Translations under genes and position numbers: made by a program
The notes under the pieces: model-generated
What the model saw: the letters and a program-made list of their open reading frames with translations, nothing else
What the model was told of the DNA's origin: nothing
Databases searched by the model: none
In this document: positions 17,038-25,102 of the stretch, piece by piece
Numbering within the stretch: the first letter of the stretch is position 1
How the letters are laid out: every line of letters starts with the position of its first letter
Assembly: GCA_964368815.1 (NCBI GenBank)
Contig: CAYJDA010000026.1
Location: 1 to 30,259 of the forward strand
DNA: 30,259 nt
Source: CAYJBH01 sp964368815
GTDB taxonomy: Bacteria; Bacillota; Clostridia; Oscillospirales; Ruminococcaceae
Reading direction: 5' to 3'

Positions 17038-18529
17038 TGTTTTATTGGTAGACGATGAAAATCTTTCACGTATAGGCTTGAAAGCCATGATTAACTGGGA
17101 AGCCAATGGTTTTCAAATAGTAGCAGAGGCAACAAACGGAGCTAAAGCTTTAGAAATATGTGGAACAATGGATATTCATCTTGTTTTAACCGATATGAAA
17201 ATGCCAATAATGGGTGGAATTGAGCTTATAGAGCGATTGCGTTTAGATTATCCGCACATAAAAATACTAGCATTAAGCTGCTATACCGACACATCTATGA
17301 TAAGAGAGTCCATGCGCTTTCAGGGCGCTCTTGATTACTTGTTCAAACTTTCAATGACAGAAGAAAGTCTTCTTGAGGCGCTTGAATGTGTTAAGAAAGC
17401 TCTACAACCTCAAAAACATAGTAACGACACTAACAAGGTTAAGCAAAATGTTCGAAATTCTGTTATAATTGATAAGATCCTGCAAAATGAAATAGCCGAT
17501 TTTGATAATACTCAGTTCAATATAGTTGCTGAAAAATATGCGTGTATATGCGTTAGAGCTTATAAAGCGCACGAAAATATTCTATTTGATAATTCGTCAG
17601 ACCTAAGTGTAACAAATGAAATTTATTTAGCTGATGGAGCACACTTTTTATTTGTAGTAAATAATAATCTTACAAAGGAGGACCTTCTTGCATCATGCCA
17701 AAAAATCTACAATTTTTTGAAAACAAAACCGGTGAGGGTTTCTATCGGTGTAAGCCAAATATTTGATTGCGACAAAAATGTTCGTCATGCAATAGAAGAT
17801 GCTTCAATACTTAGCAACTATCGATTTTATCGAGACGATGGGGTTTTTATCAATAAAAACCCCAAGCACTTTAGTGTCTTTAATATTCAAGAAGGTGTGG
17901 ATGTTATGACAGCTGTTCATCGAAAAGATATATTAATTCTAAACAATTGTATTAAAACCTTTTTTTCCAACCTTAGAGAACATCGGTATCTTAATATTAT
18001 TGATGTAAAAGCAAGTCTTGTTACGTTTTTGGGAAACATTTATATAACATGCATTAATGTGCATCGTTGCAAGTATAGTCCTCTTGAACAAAATGATATG
18101 TTTAGAGATATTCAAGCCTGCAATGACGTTAACATGTTAGAGAGAACAATATTAGATTACTGCTCAGCATTAATTAACCTTCCCCCTCAGTCGAGCTATG
18201 GTGATTATGTAGAGAAAACAATTCACTACATTGAAGAAAATTATAGCAAGGATATTCACCTTGAAGAAATGTCATCAATAGCATGTATTAACAAAAGTTA
18301 TCTTTCACATATGTTCAAGCTTGAAACAGGAAGAAGTATTCGCGGTTATCTTACCGAATTTCGCCTTTTAAAGGCTCAGCATTTAATAATGAGCAGCAAT
18401 TTTAGTCTTTCTACTATATCTGAATCGGTTGGTTTTAATAATTATTCTCACTTTAGTAAAGTATTCAAGAAGTATATAGGAATTTCTCCGGTTGAGTATG
18501 CAAGTAAAAATAATGTTAAAACAGATTGA
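17030..18529 (+). CDS. YesN-type response regulator (receiver plus AraC-type DNA-binding domain)
   Basis: This 499-residue cytosolic regulator is the partner of the preceding kinase. The receiver domain starts at MFNVLLVDDE, with phosphoacceptor D55 in LVLTDMKMP. A middle region of ~270 residues resembles the linker of YesN proteins. The C-terminal ~100 residues form an AraC-type double helix-turn-helix: HLEEMSSIACINKSYLSHMF, then LSTISESVGFNNYSHFSKVF, then GISPVEYAS. The start chosen is the ATG at 17030, with AAGGAG at 17020-17025; an in-frame ATG at 17000 lies inside the kinase gene and would place ten extra residues before the receiver fold. Likely target: the promoter of the solute-binding-protein gene just downstream. 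Confidence 0.93.
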   Translation: MFNVLLVDDENLSRIGLKAMINWEANGFQIVAEATNGAKALEICGTMDIHLVLTDMKMPIMGGIELIERLRLDYPHIKILALSCYTDTSMIRESMRFQGALDYLFKLSMTEESLLEALECVKKALQPQKHSNDTNKVKQNVRNSVIIDKILQNEIADFDNTQFNIVAEKYACICVRAYKAHENILFDNSSDLSVTNEIYLADGAHFLFVVNNNLTKEDLLASCQKIYNFLKTKPVRVSIGVSQIFDCDKNVRHAIEDASILSNYRFYRDDGVFINKNPKHFSVFNIQEGVDVMTAVHRKDILILNNCIKTFFSNLREHRYLNIIDVKASLVTFLGNIYITCINVHRCKYSPLEQNDMFRDIQACNDVNMLERTILDYCSALINLPPQSSYGDYVEKTIHYIEENYSKDIHLEEMSSIACINKSYLSHMFKLETGRSIRGYLTEFRLLKAQHLIMSSNFSLSTISESVGFNNYSHFSKVFKKYIGISPVEYASKNNVKTD

Positions 18530-18581
18530 AAGAAAAATCATTAAATCAATAAAAAAATCAACACAATAAATAAACATATAA

Positions 18582-18623
18582 AATAAAATCAATGTATTTA
18601 ATAAACAATACATTGATTTTATT
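18582..18623 (+). terminator. 17-bp stem between the regulator and the importer genes
   Basis: AATAAAATCAATGTATT (18582-18598) pairs perfectly with its complement at 18607-18623 around an 8-nt loop, followed by a T-rich tract. It may terminate the kinase-regulator transcript or stabilise processed mRNA ends, letting the importer genes be expressed at a different level. A TATAAT at 18639-18644 just beyond suggests a separate, weak-35 promoter for the importer. Confidence 0.7.
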
Positions 18624-18644
18624 TTCTTCACAATCTATTATAAT
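18613..18644 (+). promoter_or_regulatory. Candidate activator-dependent promoter of the importer operon
   Basis: A perfect TATAAT (18639-18644) lies about 50 bp before the lipoprotein start. The nearest -35-like hexamers are TTGATT at 18613-18618 (spacing 20, too long) and TTTTAT at 18617-18622 (spacing 16, weak). Poor -35 fit agrees with control by the AraC-type regulator. The -35 region lies in the right arm of the preceding hairpin. Confidence 0.4.
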
Positions 18645-18696
18645 AGTTAAGCACGAAGGAGATTTCGTGCAGGAAGTATTTTTCGAGGAGATAACT

Positions 18697-20064
18697 ATGA
18701 AAAAATTCACTGTTTTATTAACCTTATGCCTCATTATTCAACTGTTTGTAAGTTGCGGGGCACCTGCATCCGACCCTGCTCCGGAATCAGAGGCTCCTAC
18801 GGGAGAGTCGACCGAAACCCCTACCGAGACAGAAGAAGAACCTGCCGAAGAAGTTGTTCTTAATGTTTGGAGCGGAAACAACTATGAAATGGGACCTCAA
18901 GGAGCAATCGAAGGGTTCATGGATAGAAACCCCGGTGTTAAGGTAGAATTTACCCACTTTGTGAACGACGATGCCGGAAATGCAAAACTTGATACAGCCC
19001 TGCTGTCCGGAGAACCAATAGACGTGTATTTCACATATAGTACTACAAAAATCGTGAATAGAGCCGAAGGTGGAATGGCCGCCGACCTATCACAGTTCGG
19101 TGGTGATGCCTTTATTGAAGAACACATCGGCACAGAAGGTGTTTTTAAAGTAGATGGGAAATACTACTCTGTTCCCACAATTAAAGAACCCAATGTTATA
19201 ATGCTAAATAAAGACATTTTTGAAGAAGCTGGTGTACCTATTCCTACCGAATGGACCATCGATGAATTCAGAGAAATTGCAAAATTGGTTCACGATCCCG
19301 ATAATGGCGTGTATGGTGTTTTCCCCGGCGCTGAGCCTATAAATATAGCCGGAAATATACTCGGTGCTGACGCTATATACAACGAAGACGGTACTGCTTC
19401 TAATTATGATGATCCCGCATTTCTTTATAATAAGCTATCCTATGATCTGCTTTATACCGATGGCACTGCTTTCCCATATGAGGAAATTATTGCGCAGCAA
19501 ATCGGCTGGTTCCATCATCGCATATTTGCAACAGGGCAAGTTGCTATGGCAGTTTATAGCCCCTGGATGAATGGTACTCTTAAGGACCTTGAAAACTATC
19601 CACATGATTTTGTTACAACATTTGCACCAATGCCAACCCCTGAAGAAGGCGTTGAAAACACCTACACAATGGGTGGAATAAACAACTGGTTGGTGATTAA
19701 CCCGCAGAGTGAGAACCCCGATGTTGCTTGGTCTTTTGTTCAAGACTGGTTACTTGAGGGCGGATATTCCATGCTTGAATTTGGTAAAATTCCGGTACTT
19801 GCTGATCATACCTTCCCCGGAATTACAGAAAAAATCTTAGGCGATCCGGAAGGGAAAATATTTGATGCCGAAGCATTCCAGAGAGTGATACTTGAAACAC
19901 CGATGCAGTTTAGTGTTGCGACAATTACAACAGCAGCAAGCGACCTTGATCAGATAAGAAGAGAGGAAAATGATCGATTGATGTTAAATCAAATAACATT
20001 TGAAGAATACCTTTCTAATCTTAAAACCCGCAGTGACGAAGCAATCGCTGCCGCGCTGGAATAA
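18697..20064 (+). CDS. Extracellular solute-binding lipoprotein of a carbohydrate ABC importer
   Basis: This is a 455-residue family 1 solute-binding protein. It starts with a lipoprotein signal peptide whose lipobox is LFVSC, so Cys20 should be lipidated and anchor the mature protein outside the membrane. A Glu/Thr/Pro-rich tether at about 22-55 follows. Then comes the sugar-binding fold: VVLNVWSGNNYEMGPQGAIE, GFMDRNPGVKVEF, LLSGEPIDVYFTYST, and later GINNWLVINPQSENPDVAWSF. The chosen ATG has a GAGGAG site at 18685-18690; an upstream in-frame ATG at 18592 lies inside the hairpin and would bury the signal peptide. It is followed by two permease genes. No ATPase gene is present, as is common where a shared MsmX-type ATPase serves many importers. 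Ligand unknown. Confidence 0.93.
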   Translation: MKKFTVLLTLCLIIQLFVSCGAPASDPAPESEAPTGESTETPTETEEEPAEEVVLNVWSGNNYEMGPQGAIEGFMDRNPGVKVEFTHFVNDDAGNAKLDTALLSGEPIDVYFTYSTTKIVNRAEGGMAADLSQFGGDAFIEEHIGTEGVFKVDGKYYSVPTIKEPNVIMLNKDIFEEAGVPIPTEWTIDEFREIAKLVHDPDNGVYGVFPGAEPINIAGNILGADAIYNEDGTASNYDDPAFLYNKLSYDLLYTDGTAFPYEEIIAQQIGWFHHRIFATGQVAMAVYSPWMNGTLKDLENYPHDFVTTFAPMPTPEEGVENTYTMGGINNWLVINPQSENPDVAWSFVQDWLLEGGYSMLEFGKIPVLADHTFPGITEKILGDPEGKIFDAEAFQRVILETPMQFSVATITTAASDLDQIRREENDRLMLNQITFEEYLSNLKTRSDEAIAAALE

Positions 20065-20085
20065 ACAGTAAAAGAGGTGAATTTA

Positions 20086-21015
20086 ATGCGAGTAGCAGCT
20101 TCAACAAATAAACAATTGTCTAAAGGTCATCAGGCAAAAAAATTAAAAGAAACCTTAGTAGGATACAGTTTTATATTACCGCATTTAATAAGTGTTTTAT
20201 TATTCTTAGTGGTACCATTATTGTATTCATTAGCAGTTTCTTTTTATGAATTCAATCTTTTTGATGGGTTTTTAGGCTCTGAGTTTATAGGGTTAGAAAA
20301 CTATATTAGAATGTTTACCGACCCTAAGGTGTACCTATCTGTATTTAACAACTTGAAATATATGCTTGGCACCATACCGACTACAATTTGTATTGCAATG
20401 CTACTCGCAGTTTTGTTAAACGATAAAGTCTTTTTTAAAAACGGTTTAAGAACATTGTTTTTTATGCCGTACATATCCAGCATAGCCGCAATGTCTCATC
20501 TCTGGATGAACATTTTCAGCCCTAAATTTGGATTTATCAATACCTTGCTCCGTGAGCTTGGTATTGATAACCCACCCTTGTGGTTAGCGAGTGAAGACTG
20601 GGCATTACCCACTCTTATGCTAATAGCCATTTGGGGGGGATTGGGTTACTGCATTGTTATATATTTAGGCGGATTACAAGCTATAGATCCTTCATTGTAT
20701 GAATCGTCTGATATAGATGGGGCTTCATTTTGGCAAAAACTATTTAAAATAACAATACCTCTAATATCTCCTACAACCTTTTTCCTAATCATTACTTCAA
20801 TTATTGGTTCTTTCCAGGTTTTTGGCTCAATCAATATTATGACAGAGGGTGGTCCCGGTACGTCCACGTATGTTATTGCGTACTACACATATTTCCAAGC
20901 ATTTACAAACTTTGATATGGGATACGCATCATCTATTTCTTGGTTGCTTATGATTATTATCATGTTTGTAACAGTATTGCAATGGTATGGACAGAAAAAA
21001 TGGGTTAACTATTAA
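20086..21015 (+). CDS. ABC sugar importer permease, MalF/UgpA-like
   Basis: This is a 309-residue membrane protein with six predicted helices. The first follows the short cytosolic N terminus (YSFILPHLISVLLFLVVPLL). The ATPase-docking EAA loop is visible as YESSDIDGASFWQKLFKITIP, followed by the MTEGGPGTSTYVIAYY segment typical of this permease class. The ATG at 20086 is preferred over an in-frame GTG at 20077 because GAGGTG is then correctly spaced. It starts 21 bp after the lipoprotein gene and pairs with the next permease. Confidence 0.93.
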   Translation: MRVAASTNKQLSKGHQAKKLKETLVGYSFILPHLISVLLFLVVPLLYSLAVSFYEFNLFDGFLGSEFIGLENYIRMFTDPKVYLSVFNNLKYMLGTIPTTICIAMLLAVLLNDKVFFKNGLRTLFFMPYISSIAAMSHLWMNIFSPKFGFINTLLRELGIDNPPLWLASEDWALPTLMLIAIWGGLGYCIVIYLGGLQAIDPSLYESSDIDGASFWQKLFKITIPLISPTTFFLIITSIIGSFQVFGSINIMTEGGPGTSTYVIAYYTYFQAFTNFDMGYASSISWLLMIIIMFVTVLQWYGQKKWVNY

Positions 21016-21048
21016 TCTAACATACCGATATAATATGGAGTTAATAAA

Positions 21049-21915
21049 ATGTTGAGTGTAGCAAGCAGAGAACATTCTGTGTCGAAACAAAAAGCCACAA
21101 AAGTGATTCTAACGATAATTGTTGCAATTATCGCGATTGCATTTATGTTTTTCCCGTTTTTATTTATGGTATCGGCCTCATTTAAAACAATGATGGCACT
21201 TGAAACTGAGCCATTAAAACTTATTTCCAGTGAAATGACCACAAGAAATTATGAGACAGTTTTTTCTCTAAACAACCCTCCTTTTTTCACCTATTATTTT
21301 AACTCAGTGAAAATTGCTGCAATTTGTGTGATTGCAGAGTTGGTGACATCAACTATGTCGGGATTTGCATTTGCAAAGCTTGAATTCAAAGGTAAAAACA
21401 TGTTGTTTTTGTTGTATCTTGCAACAATGATGATTCCGTTTCAAGCTATTATGGTTCCACAATTTATGTTGTTTCAAAATTTTAATATTTACAACACTCA
21501 CCTTGCGCTTATATTACCACGTCTTTGTACCGTTTTCGGAACATTTATGATGCGACAATATTTTATGGGGGTTCCAAATGAACTGATAGAGGCGGCAAAA
21601 ATAGACGGCGCAGGCGAATACCGAACATTTTTGAAGATAATGTTACCCATAGCAAAACCCATTATTGCAACTTTGGGAATTATTGTTTTTGTATGGCGTT
21701 GGAATGAATACGAAGCACCATTAATCTTTTTAAGTAAGCGTGAACTATATACCTTACCACTCGCCATGGTCAATTTTGTTGATGATATGGGGCAAACACA
21801 GGACGTATTGGTAATTGCTGCAGGGGTGTGTGCACTGTTACCAATGGTTATTGTATTCCTTTTAGGGCAAAAATATTTAATCAGCGGAATAACTTCCGGT
21901 AGTGTTAAAGGATAA
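21049..21915 (+). CDS. ABC sugar importer permease, MalG/YcjP-like
   Basis: This is a 288-residue membrane protein and second half of the importer channel. The first helix is at about 18-40 (ILTIIVAIIAIAFMFFPFLF). The central block reads FAFAKLEFKGKNMLFLLYLATMMIP, as in MalG-type permeases. The EAA loop is NELIEAAKIDGAGEYRTFLKIMLP, with the conserved EAAxxDGA core. The C-terminal GQKYLISGITSGSVKG is a strong family signature. It lies 33 bp after its partner permease and 17 bp before the carboxypeptidase-like gene, within one operon. Confidence 0.94.
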   Translation: MLSVASREHSVSKQKATKVILTIIVAIIAIAFMFFPFLFMVSASFKTMMALETEPLKLISSEMTTRNYETVFSLNNPPFFTYYFNSVKIAAICVIAELVTSTMSGFAFAKLEFKGKNMLFLLYLATMMIPFQAIMVPQFMLFQNFNIYNTHLALILPRLCTVFGTFMMRQYFMGVPNELIEAAKIDGAGEYRTFLKIMLPIAKPIIATLGIIVFVWRWNEYEAPLIFLSKRELYTLPLAMVNFVDDMGQTQDVLVIAAGVCALLPMVIVFLLGQKYLISGITSGSVKG

Positions 21916-21932
21916 GAATAAAGGAGATTGAT

Positions 21933-23051
21933 ATGAATAATTATATAATTCACCGAGATTATCCGGGCGGAAATATATTGGTAAATGATATATCAGACGA
22001 TGTTATTGTAATTGAGCAGGATACAAGAGACACAATACAATGGTGGTTTTATTGGAACTTCTGTGCTGAAAACATGCAGGGAAAAACAATAACCTTTAAA
22101 TTTGCAAATAAAAACGTGATAAGTGATTGCGGGCCGTGTACCAGTGTTGATCGTGTAAACTGGGAATGGTGTGGCACCGAGTGTTGCAATGGGCGTTCTG
22201 AGTTTACTTTTAGTTTTGATGAGAACGACAATAAGCGTTACTTTGCATTTTCGATTCCCTATCAGCTTGATGATTATAATACATTTATTAATAAATATCC
22301 CGAATCACAGATACAGCGTAGCTTCATCGGAAAAAGTGAAAAAGGAAGAGATATTCCTCTAATGCAGTTCGGCAATCCCAAAAGTGGTAAAAATGTTTAT
22401 TTTACCTGCCGCCACCATGCCTGCGAATCGCCTGCTGCATATGTTCTTGAGGGCGTTGTTGAACAAATAGTTAAAAACTCCCCTATGCTGATGGAAAATT
22501 TTTATTTTCATGTGTTCCCATTTGCAGATTTAGATGGTGTCGAATGTGGTGATCAGGGTAAATACCGCATCCCCCATGATCATAATCGTGATTATTCTGA
22601 CTATCCATGTTGGAGTTTTACTCGATGTGTTCAGTCTCATGTAAAAGAATATCCTCCTATTGCATTCATGGACTACCACAGCCCTTATATCTACGGTGAA
22701 AGGCACGAAATGATGCATATAGTTAAGAACATGTTGCCTATGGGCGGTGTTCAGGATTGCTACTCTCTCATTTTAGAAAGAATAGCGGCTGAAAATTATC
22801 AAGAGGGCGATCTTCCTTATTGCAAGCAAAACAATCTTGAGTTTGGCGTAGAATGGAACACAACTGATATTTTGTCACATACTAATGCATCTGCATACTT
22901 CCAAAGAAGCGGCGCAAAGTTTGTATGCTCAATAGAAGTGCCCTATTCGCTTTATGAAAAGAAAGTACCTTGTAATAAAGATAATCTGAGGCGTTTCGGA
23001 AAATTCATGTCGCTTGCCTATGAAGAGTATTTTAAGTTTTTATTGGTATAG
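21933..23051 (+). CDS. M14-family zinc carboxypeptidase-like protein (cytosolic-carboxypeptidase type)
   Basis: This is a 372-residue predicted metallopeptidase without signal peptide or membrane segment, so it should act in the cytosol. Residues 1-125 form a beta-sandwich like that placed before the catalytic domain in AGBL/CCP-type enzymes (WWFYWNFCAENMQGKTITFKF, then YFAFSIPYQLDDY). The M14 domain follows: the HxxE zinc motif at H162-x-x-E165 (RHHACESPAAYVLEGV), an NR pair at 218-219 (HDHNRDY) where M14 enzymes bind the substrate carboxylate, the third zinc ligand candidate H249 (DYHSPY), and the candidate catalytic Glu335 (SIEVPYSL). It is fourth in an operon with an ABC sugar importer and an FAD oxidoreductase. 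It could cleave an amide-linked amino acid from the imported compound; the exact substrate is unknown. Catalytic assignments are by motif. Confidence 0.82.
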   Translation: MNNYIIHRDYPGGNILVNDISDDVIVIEQDTRDTIQWWFYWNFCAENMQGKTITFKFANKNVISDCGPCTSVDRVNWEWCGTECCNGRSEFTFSFDENDNKRYFAFSIPYQLDDYNTFINKYPESQIQRSFIGKSEKGRDIPLMQFGNPKSGKNVYFTCRHHACESPAAYVLEGVVEQIVKNSPMLMENFYFHVFPFADLDGVECGDQGKYRIPHDHNRDYSDYPCWSFTRCVQSHVKEYPPIAFMDYHSPYIYGERHEMMHIVKNMLPMGGVQDCYSLILERIAAENYQEGDLPYCKQNNLEFGVEWNTTDILSHTNASAYFQRSGAKFVCSIEVPYSLYEKKVPCNKDNLRRFGKFMSLAYEEYFKFLLV

Positions 23052-23064
23052 ATAAGAGGAAATA

Positions 23065-24864
23065 ATGATAAGTAACAATTCGATAACTGGATTTAAAACC
23101 GTTGAACATCAAACAGAGCTTTGTATAATAGGCGGTGGAATAGCAGGTATGTTTGCCGCTATCTCTGCTGCACGCCGCGGCACAAGAGTAGTTTTAATGC
23201 AGGATAGACCCGTGCTTGGAGGTAATGCGTCCAGTGAAATAAGAATGTGGATACGTGGCGCTCACGGAGAAAATAACCGTGAGACTGGTTTACTTGAAGA
23301 ATTGGCTTTAGAGAACATTTATCGTAATCCGGGACTAAATTTTTCTCTGTGGGACGGTATTATGTATGAAAAGGTGCAGTATCAAAAAAATATAACTCTT
23401 CTGCTTAACTGCTCTTGCTGTGATGCCGAAATTCTGGACAATAAAATATTATCTATTACCGGTTGGCAAACCACCACACAAAAGTGGCATAAAGTTACTG
23501 CAAAAATATTTGCTGATTGTTCGGGTGATAGTGTTCTTGCACCGTTAACAGGAGCCGAATATAGAGTAGGGCAAGAAGGTGCTGACGAATTTGGAGAAAC
23601 TATTGCACCTAAAGTATCTAACAATCAAACTATGGGGCTCTCTTGCTTGATTCAGGCAAGAGAGACGAACAACCCGGTAAAATTTATTCCTCCTAACTGG
23701 GTTCCGAAATACACCGAAAAGGATTTTAATAAACGTCTTAACTCTAAAACCCGAACCTCGTGGTCAGATGATAATTTTTGGTGGATGGAACTCGGTGGAG
23801 TAGATAACAGCTTGGACGATACCGAGGAGATTCGTGAACGCCTAGTAAAGGTGGCTTACGGAACATGGAATTATATTAAAAACAGTGGTAAATATGATTC
23901 GGAAAACTGGGACATAGAGTGGATTGGATTCCTCCCGGGGAAACGTGAAAGTCGTAGATATGTTGGCGATTTTATTCTAAGTGAAAAGGATGTTTTAGAA
24001 GGCGGACACTTTGATGATATTGTTGCATATGGTGGATGGACAATCGATAACCACAACTCATATGGCTTCGAAGCAAAGGATGATGAACCTACAATATATA
24101 CAAAAACCCCCTCACCGTTTGGAATACCATACCGCAGTCTATATTCAAAAAATATTGATAACCTCATGTTTGCAGGACGAAACATAAGTGCTACACATGC
24201 GGCAATGGCTGCTACCCGCGTTATGGGCACCTGTGGAATTATTGGCCAAGCTGTTGGGACTGCTGCCGACTTAGCGATAAAAAATGATATATTACCACGA
24301 GAGATTTATACTCTATCACATATAAAAACAATGCAAAAGCATCTAATGGATGACGATTGTTATGTGCCGTTCCATAAAAGAGAGGCAAGTGATTTGACTA
24401 AAAGAGCCGTTTTAAAGGCAACGTCGGGTAATACAGAACTTTTAATTGACGGGGTAGAAAGGTGTATCAACGGGGTTGACCACGCATGGGAAGGTAATTT
24501 TGGAGATGAAATCGTTTTTTCATTCGAAAAGCCTATGCGGCTTAATGCGTTACGTATAGTTCTTGACAGTGATTTAAATAGAGTTAGTCATCATGATTAT
24601 CATAGAGAATTACAGAATTTTCCAATGAGATGCAACATAAGATTAGCTGATAAGCCATTGATAATGCCCAAAACGCTACTCAAATCTTTAAGTGTGTATA
24701 TCGACAAGGGTGATAATAACTGGGTCTCAATATGCGATATTAGTGATAACTGTTCAAGACTATTAAGTATACCACTTAATGTAAGCAGTAGTAAAATTAA
24801 AATTATCCCACACGACACATGGGGAAGCAATGTTGCACGGATTTATTCGTTAGATATTATATAA
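23065..24864 (+). CDS. FAD-dependent oxidoreductase (FAD_oxidored type) with C-terminal beta-sandwich domain
   Basis: This is a 599-residue cytosolic flavoprotein. The ADP-binding fold is at the N terminus: LCIIGGGIAGMFAAISAARRG, with GxGxxG at about 23-28. VLGGNASSEIRMWIRGAHGE follows, typical of the PF12831 family, then IFADCSGDSVLAPLTGAEYR and the C-terminal FAD contact DNLMFAGRNISATHAAMAA. The final ~150 residues (ELLIDGVERCINGVDHAWEG onward) look like a galactose-binding or F5/8-type beta-sandwich, as in sugar-associated members of this family. It starts 13 bp after the carboxypeptidase-like gene and ends the operon. It probably oxidises a hydroxyl or amine on the imported substrate, producing a keto intermediate; this is inferred from family and context. 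The 3' end may overlap a doubtful small minus-strand frame. Confidence 0.85.
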   Translation: MISNNSITGFKTVEHQTELCIIGGGIAGMFAAISAARRGTRVVLMQDRPVLGGNASSEIRMWIRGAHGENNRETGLLEELALENIYRNPGLNFSLWDGIMYEKVQYQKNITLLLNCSCCDAEILDNKILSITGWQTTTQKWHKVTAKIFADCSGDSVLAPLTGAEYRVGQEGADEFGETIAPKVSNNQTMGLSCLIQARETNNPVKFIPPNWVPKYTEKDFNKRLNSKTRTSWSDDNFWWMELGGVDNSLDDTEEIRERLVKVAYGTWNYIKNSGKYDSENWDIEWIGFLPGKRESRRYVGDFILSEKDVLEGGHFDDIVAYGGWTIDNHNSYGFEAKDDEPTIYTKTPSPFGIPYRSLYSKNIDNLMFAGRNISATHAAMAATRVMGTCGIIGQAVGTAADLAIKNDILPREIYTLSHIKTMQKHLMDDDCYVPFHKREASDLTKRAVLKATSGNTELLIDGVERCINGVDHAWEGNFGDEIVFSFEKPMRLNALRIVLDSDLNRVSHHDYHRELQNFPMRCNIRLADKPLIMPKTLLKSLSVYIDKGDNNWVSICDISDNCSRLLSIPLNVSSSKIKIIPHDTWGSNVARIYSLDII

Positions 24865-25067
24865 AAGTAACAAACAAAAAGAAAATAGACTCCAAGTGCG
24901 CAAGTTGCTACTAATGCGCTTACTAAATTTACTGGCACCACAGAATCACGATAGCTGTATAATTCGATACATTTATCGCAACCTACTCGGCGAAGAAGTT
25001 TCACTATACTAATGCGAGTATTAATTGGGATATGCCAAGCTTGTAGGCAAAAATTATAGTCACGCAT
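24843..25067 (-). CDS. Doubtful small ORF with one membrane segment
   Basis: This 74-residue frame contains a hydrophobic stretch near its C terminus (LVSALVATCALGVYFLFVCYF) and a CDKC motif (about residues 31-34). Its start codon lies inside the left arm of the terminator hairpin at 25060-25091, no ribosome binding site is evident, and its 3' end overlaps the oxidoreductase gene by 22 bp. It matches no family I recognise. It could be a chance frame or the end of a decayed gene. Apart from the terminator, nothing else is visible in this 238-bp gap. Confidence 0.15.
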   Translation of the reverse strand: MRDYNFCLQAWHIPINTRISIVKLLRRVGCDKCIELYSYRDSVVPVNLVSALVATCALGVYFLFVCYFYIISNE

Positions 25068-25091
25068 TTAGTAATTACTCTAAATGCGTGA
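25060..25091. terminator. Bidirectional hairpin between the oxidoreductase and P-type ATPase genes
   Basis: A perfect 12-bp stem (TCACGCATTTAG / CTAAATGCGTGA) with an 8-nt loop lies between convergent genes and is followed on the plus strand by ATAACAATTTTTTT. It should end the importer operon and may also act on the ATPase transcript, whose stop codon is 12 bp away. Confidence 0.8.
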
Positions 25092-25102
25092 TAACAATTT
25101 TT

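Noticed and set aside
18592..18696. 35-residue extension before the lipoprotein signal peptide
   Set aside because: It starts within the hairpin, lacks a ribosome binding site and would place the signal peptide internally.
18697..21915. Incomplete importer because the ATPase is missing
   Set aside because: Carbohydrate importers of this type in Firmicutes commonly share one ATPase encoded elsewhere, so its absence here is not a sign of decay.
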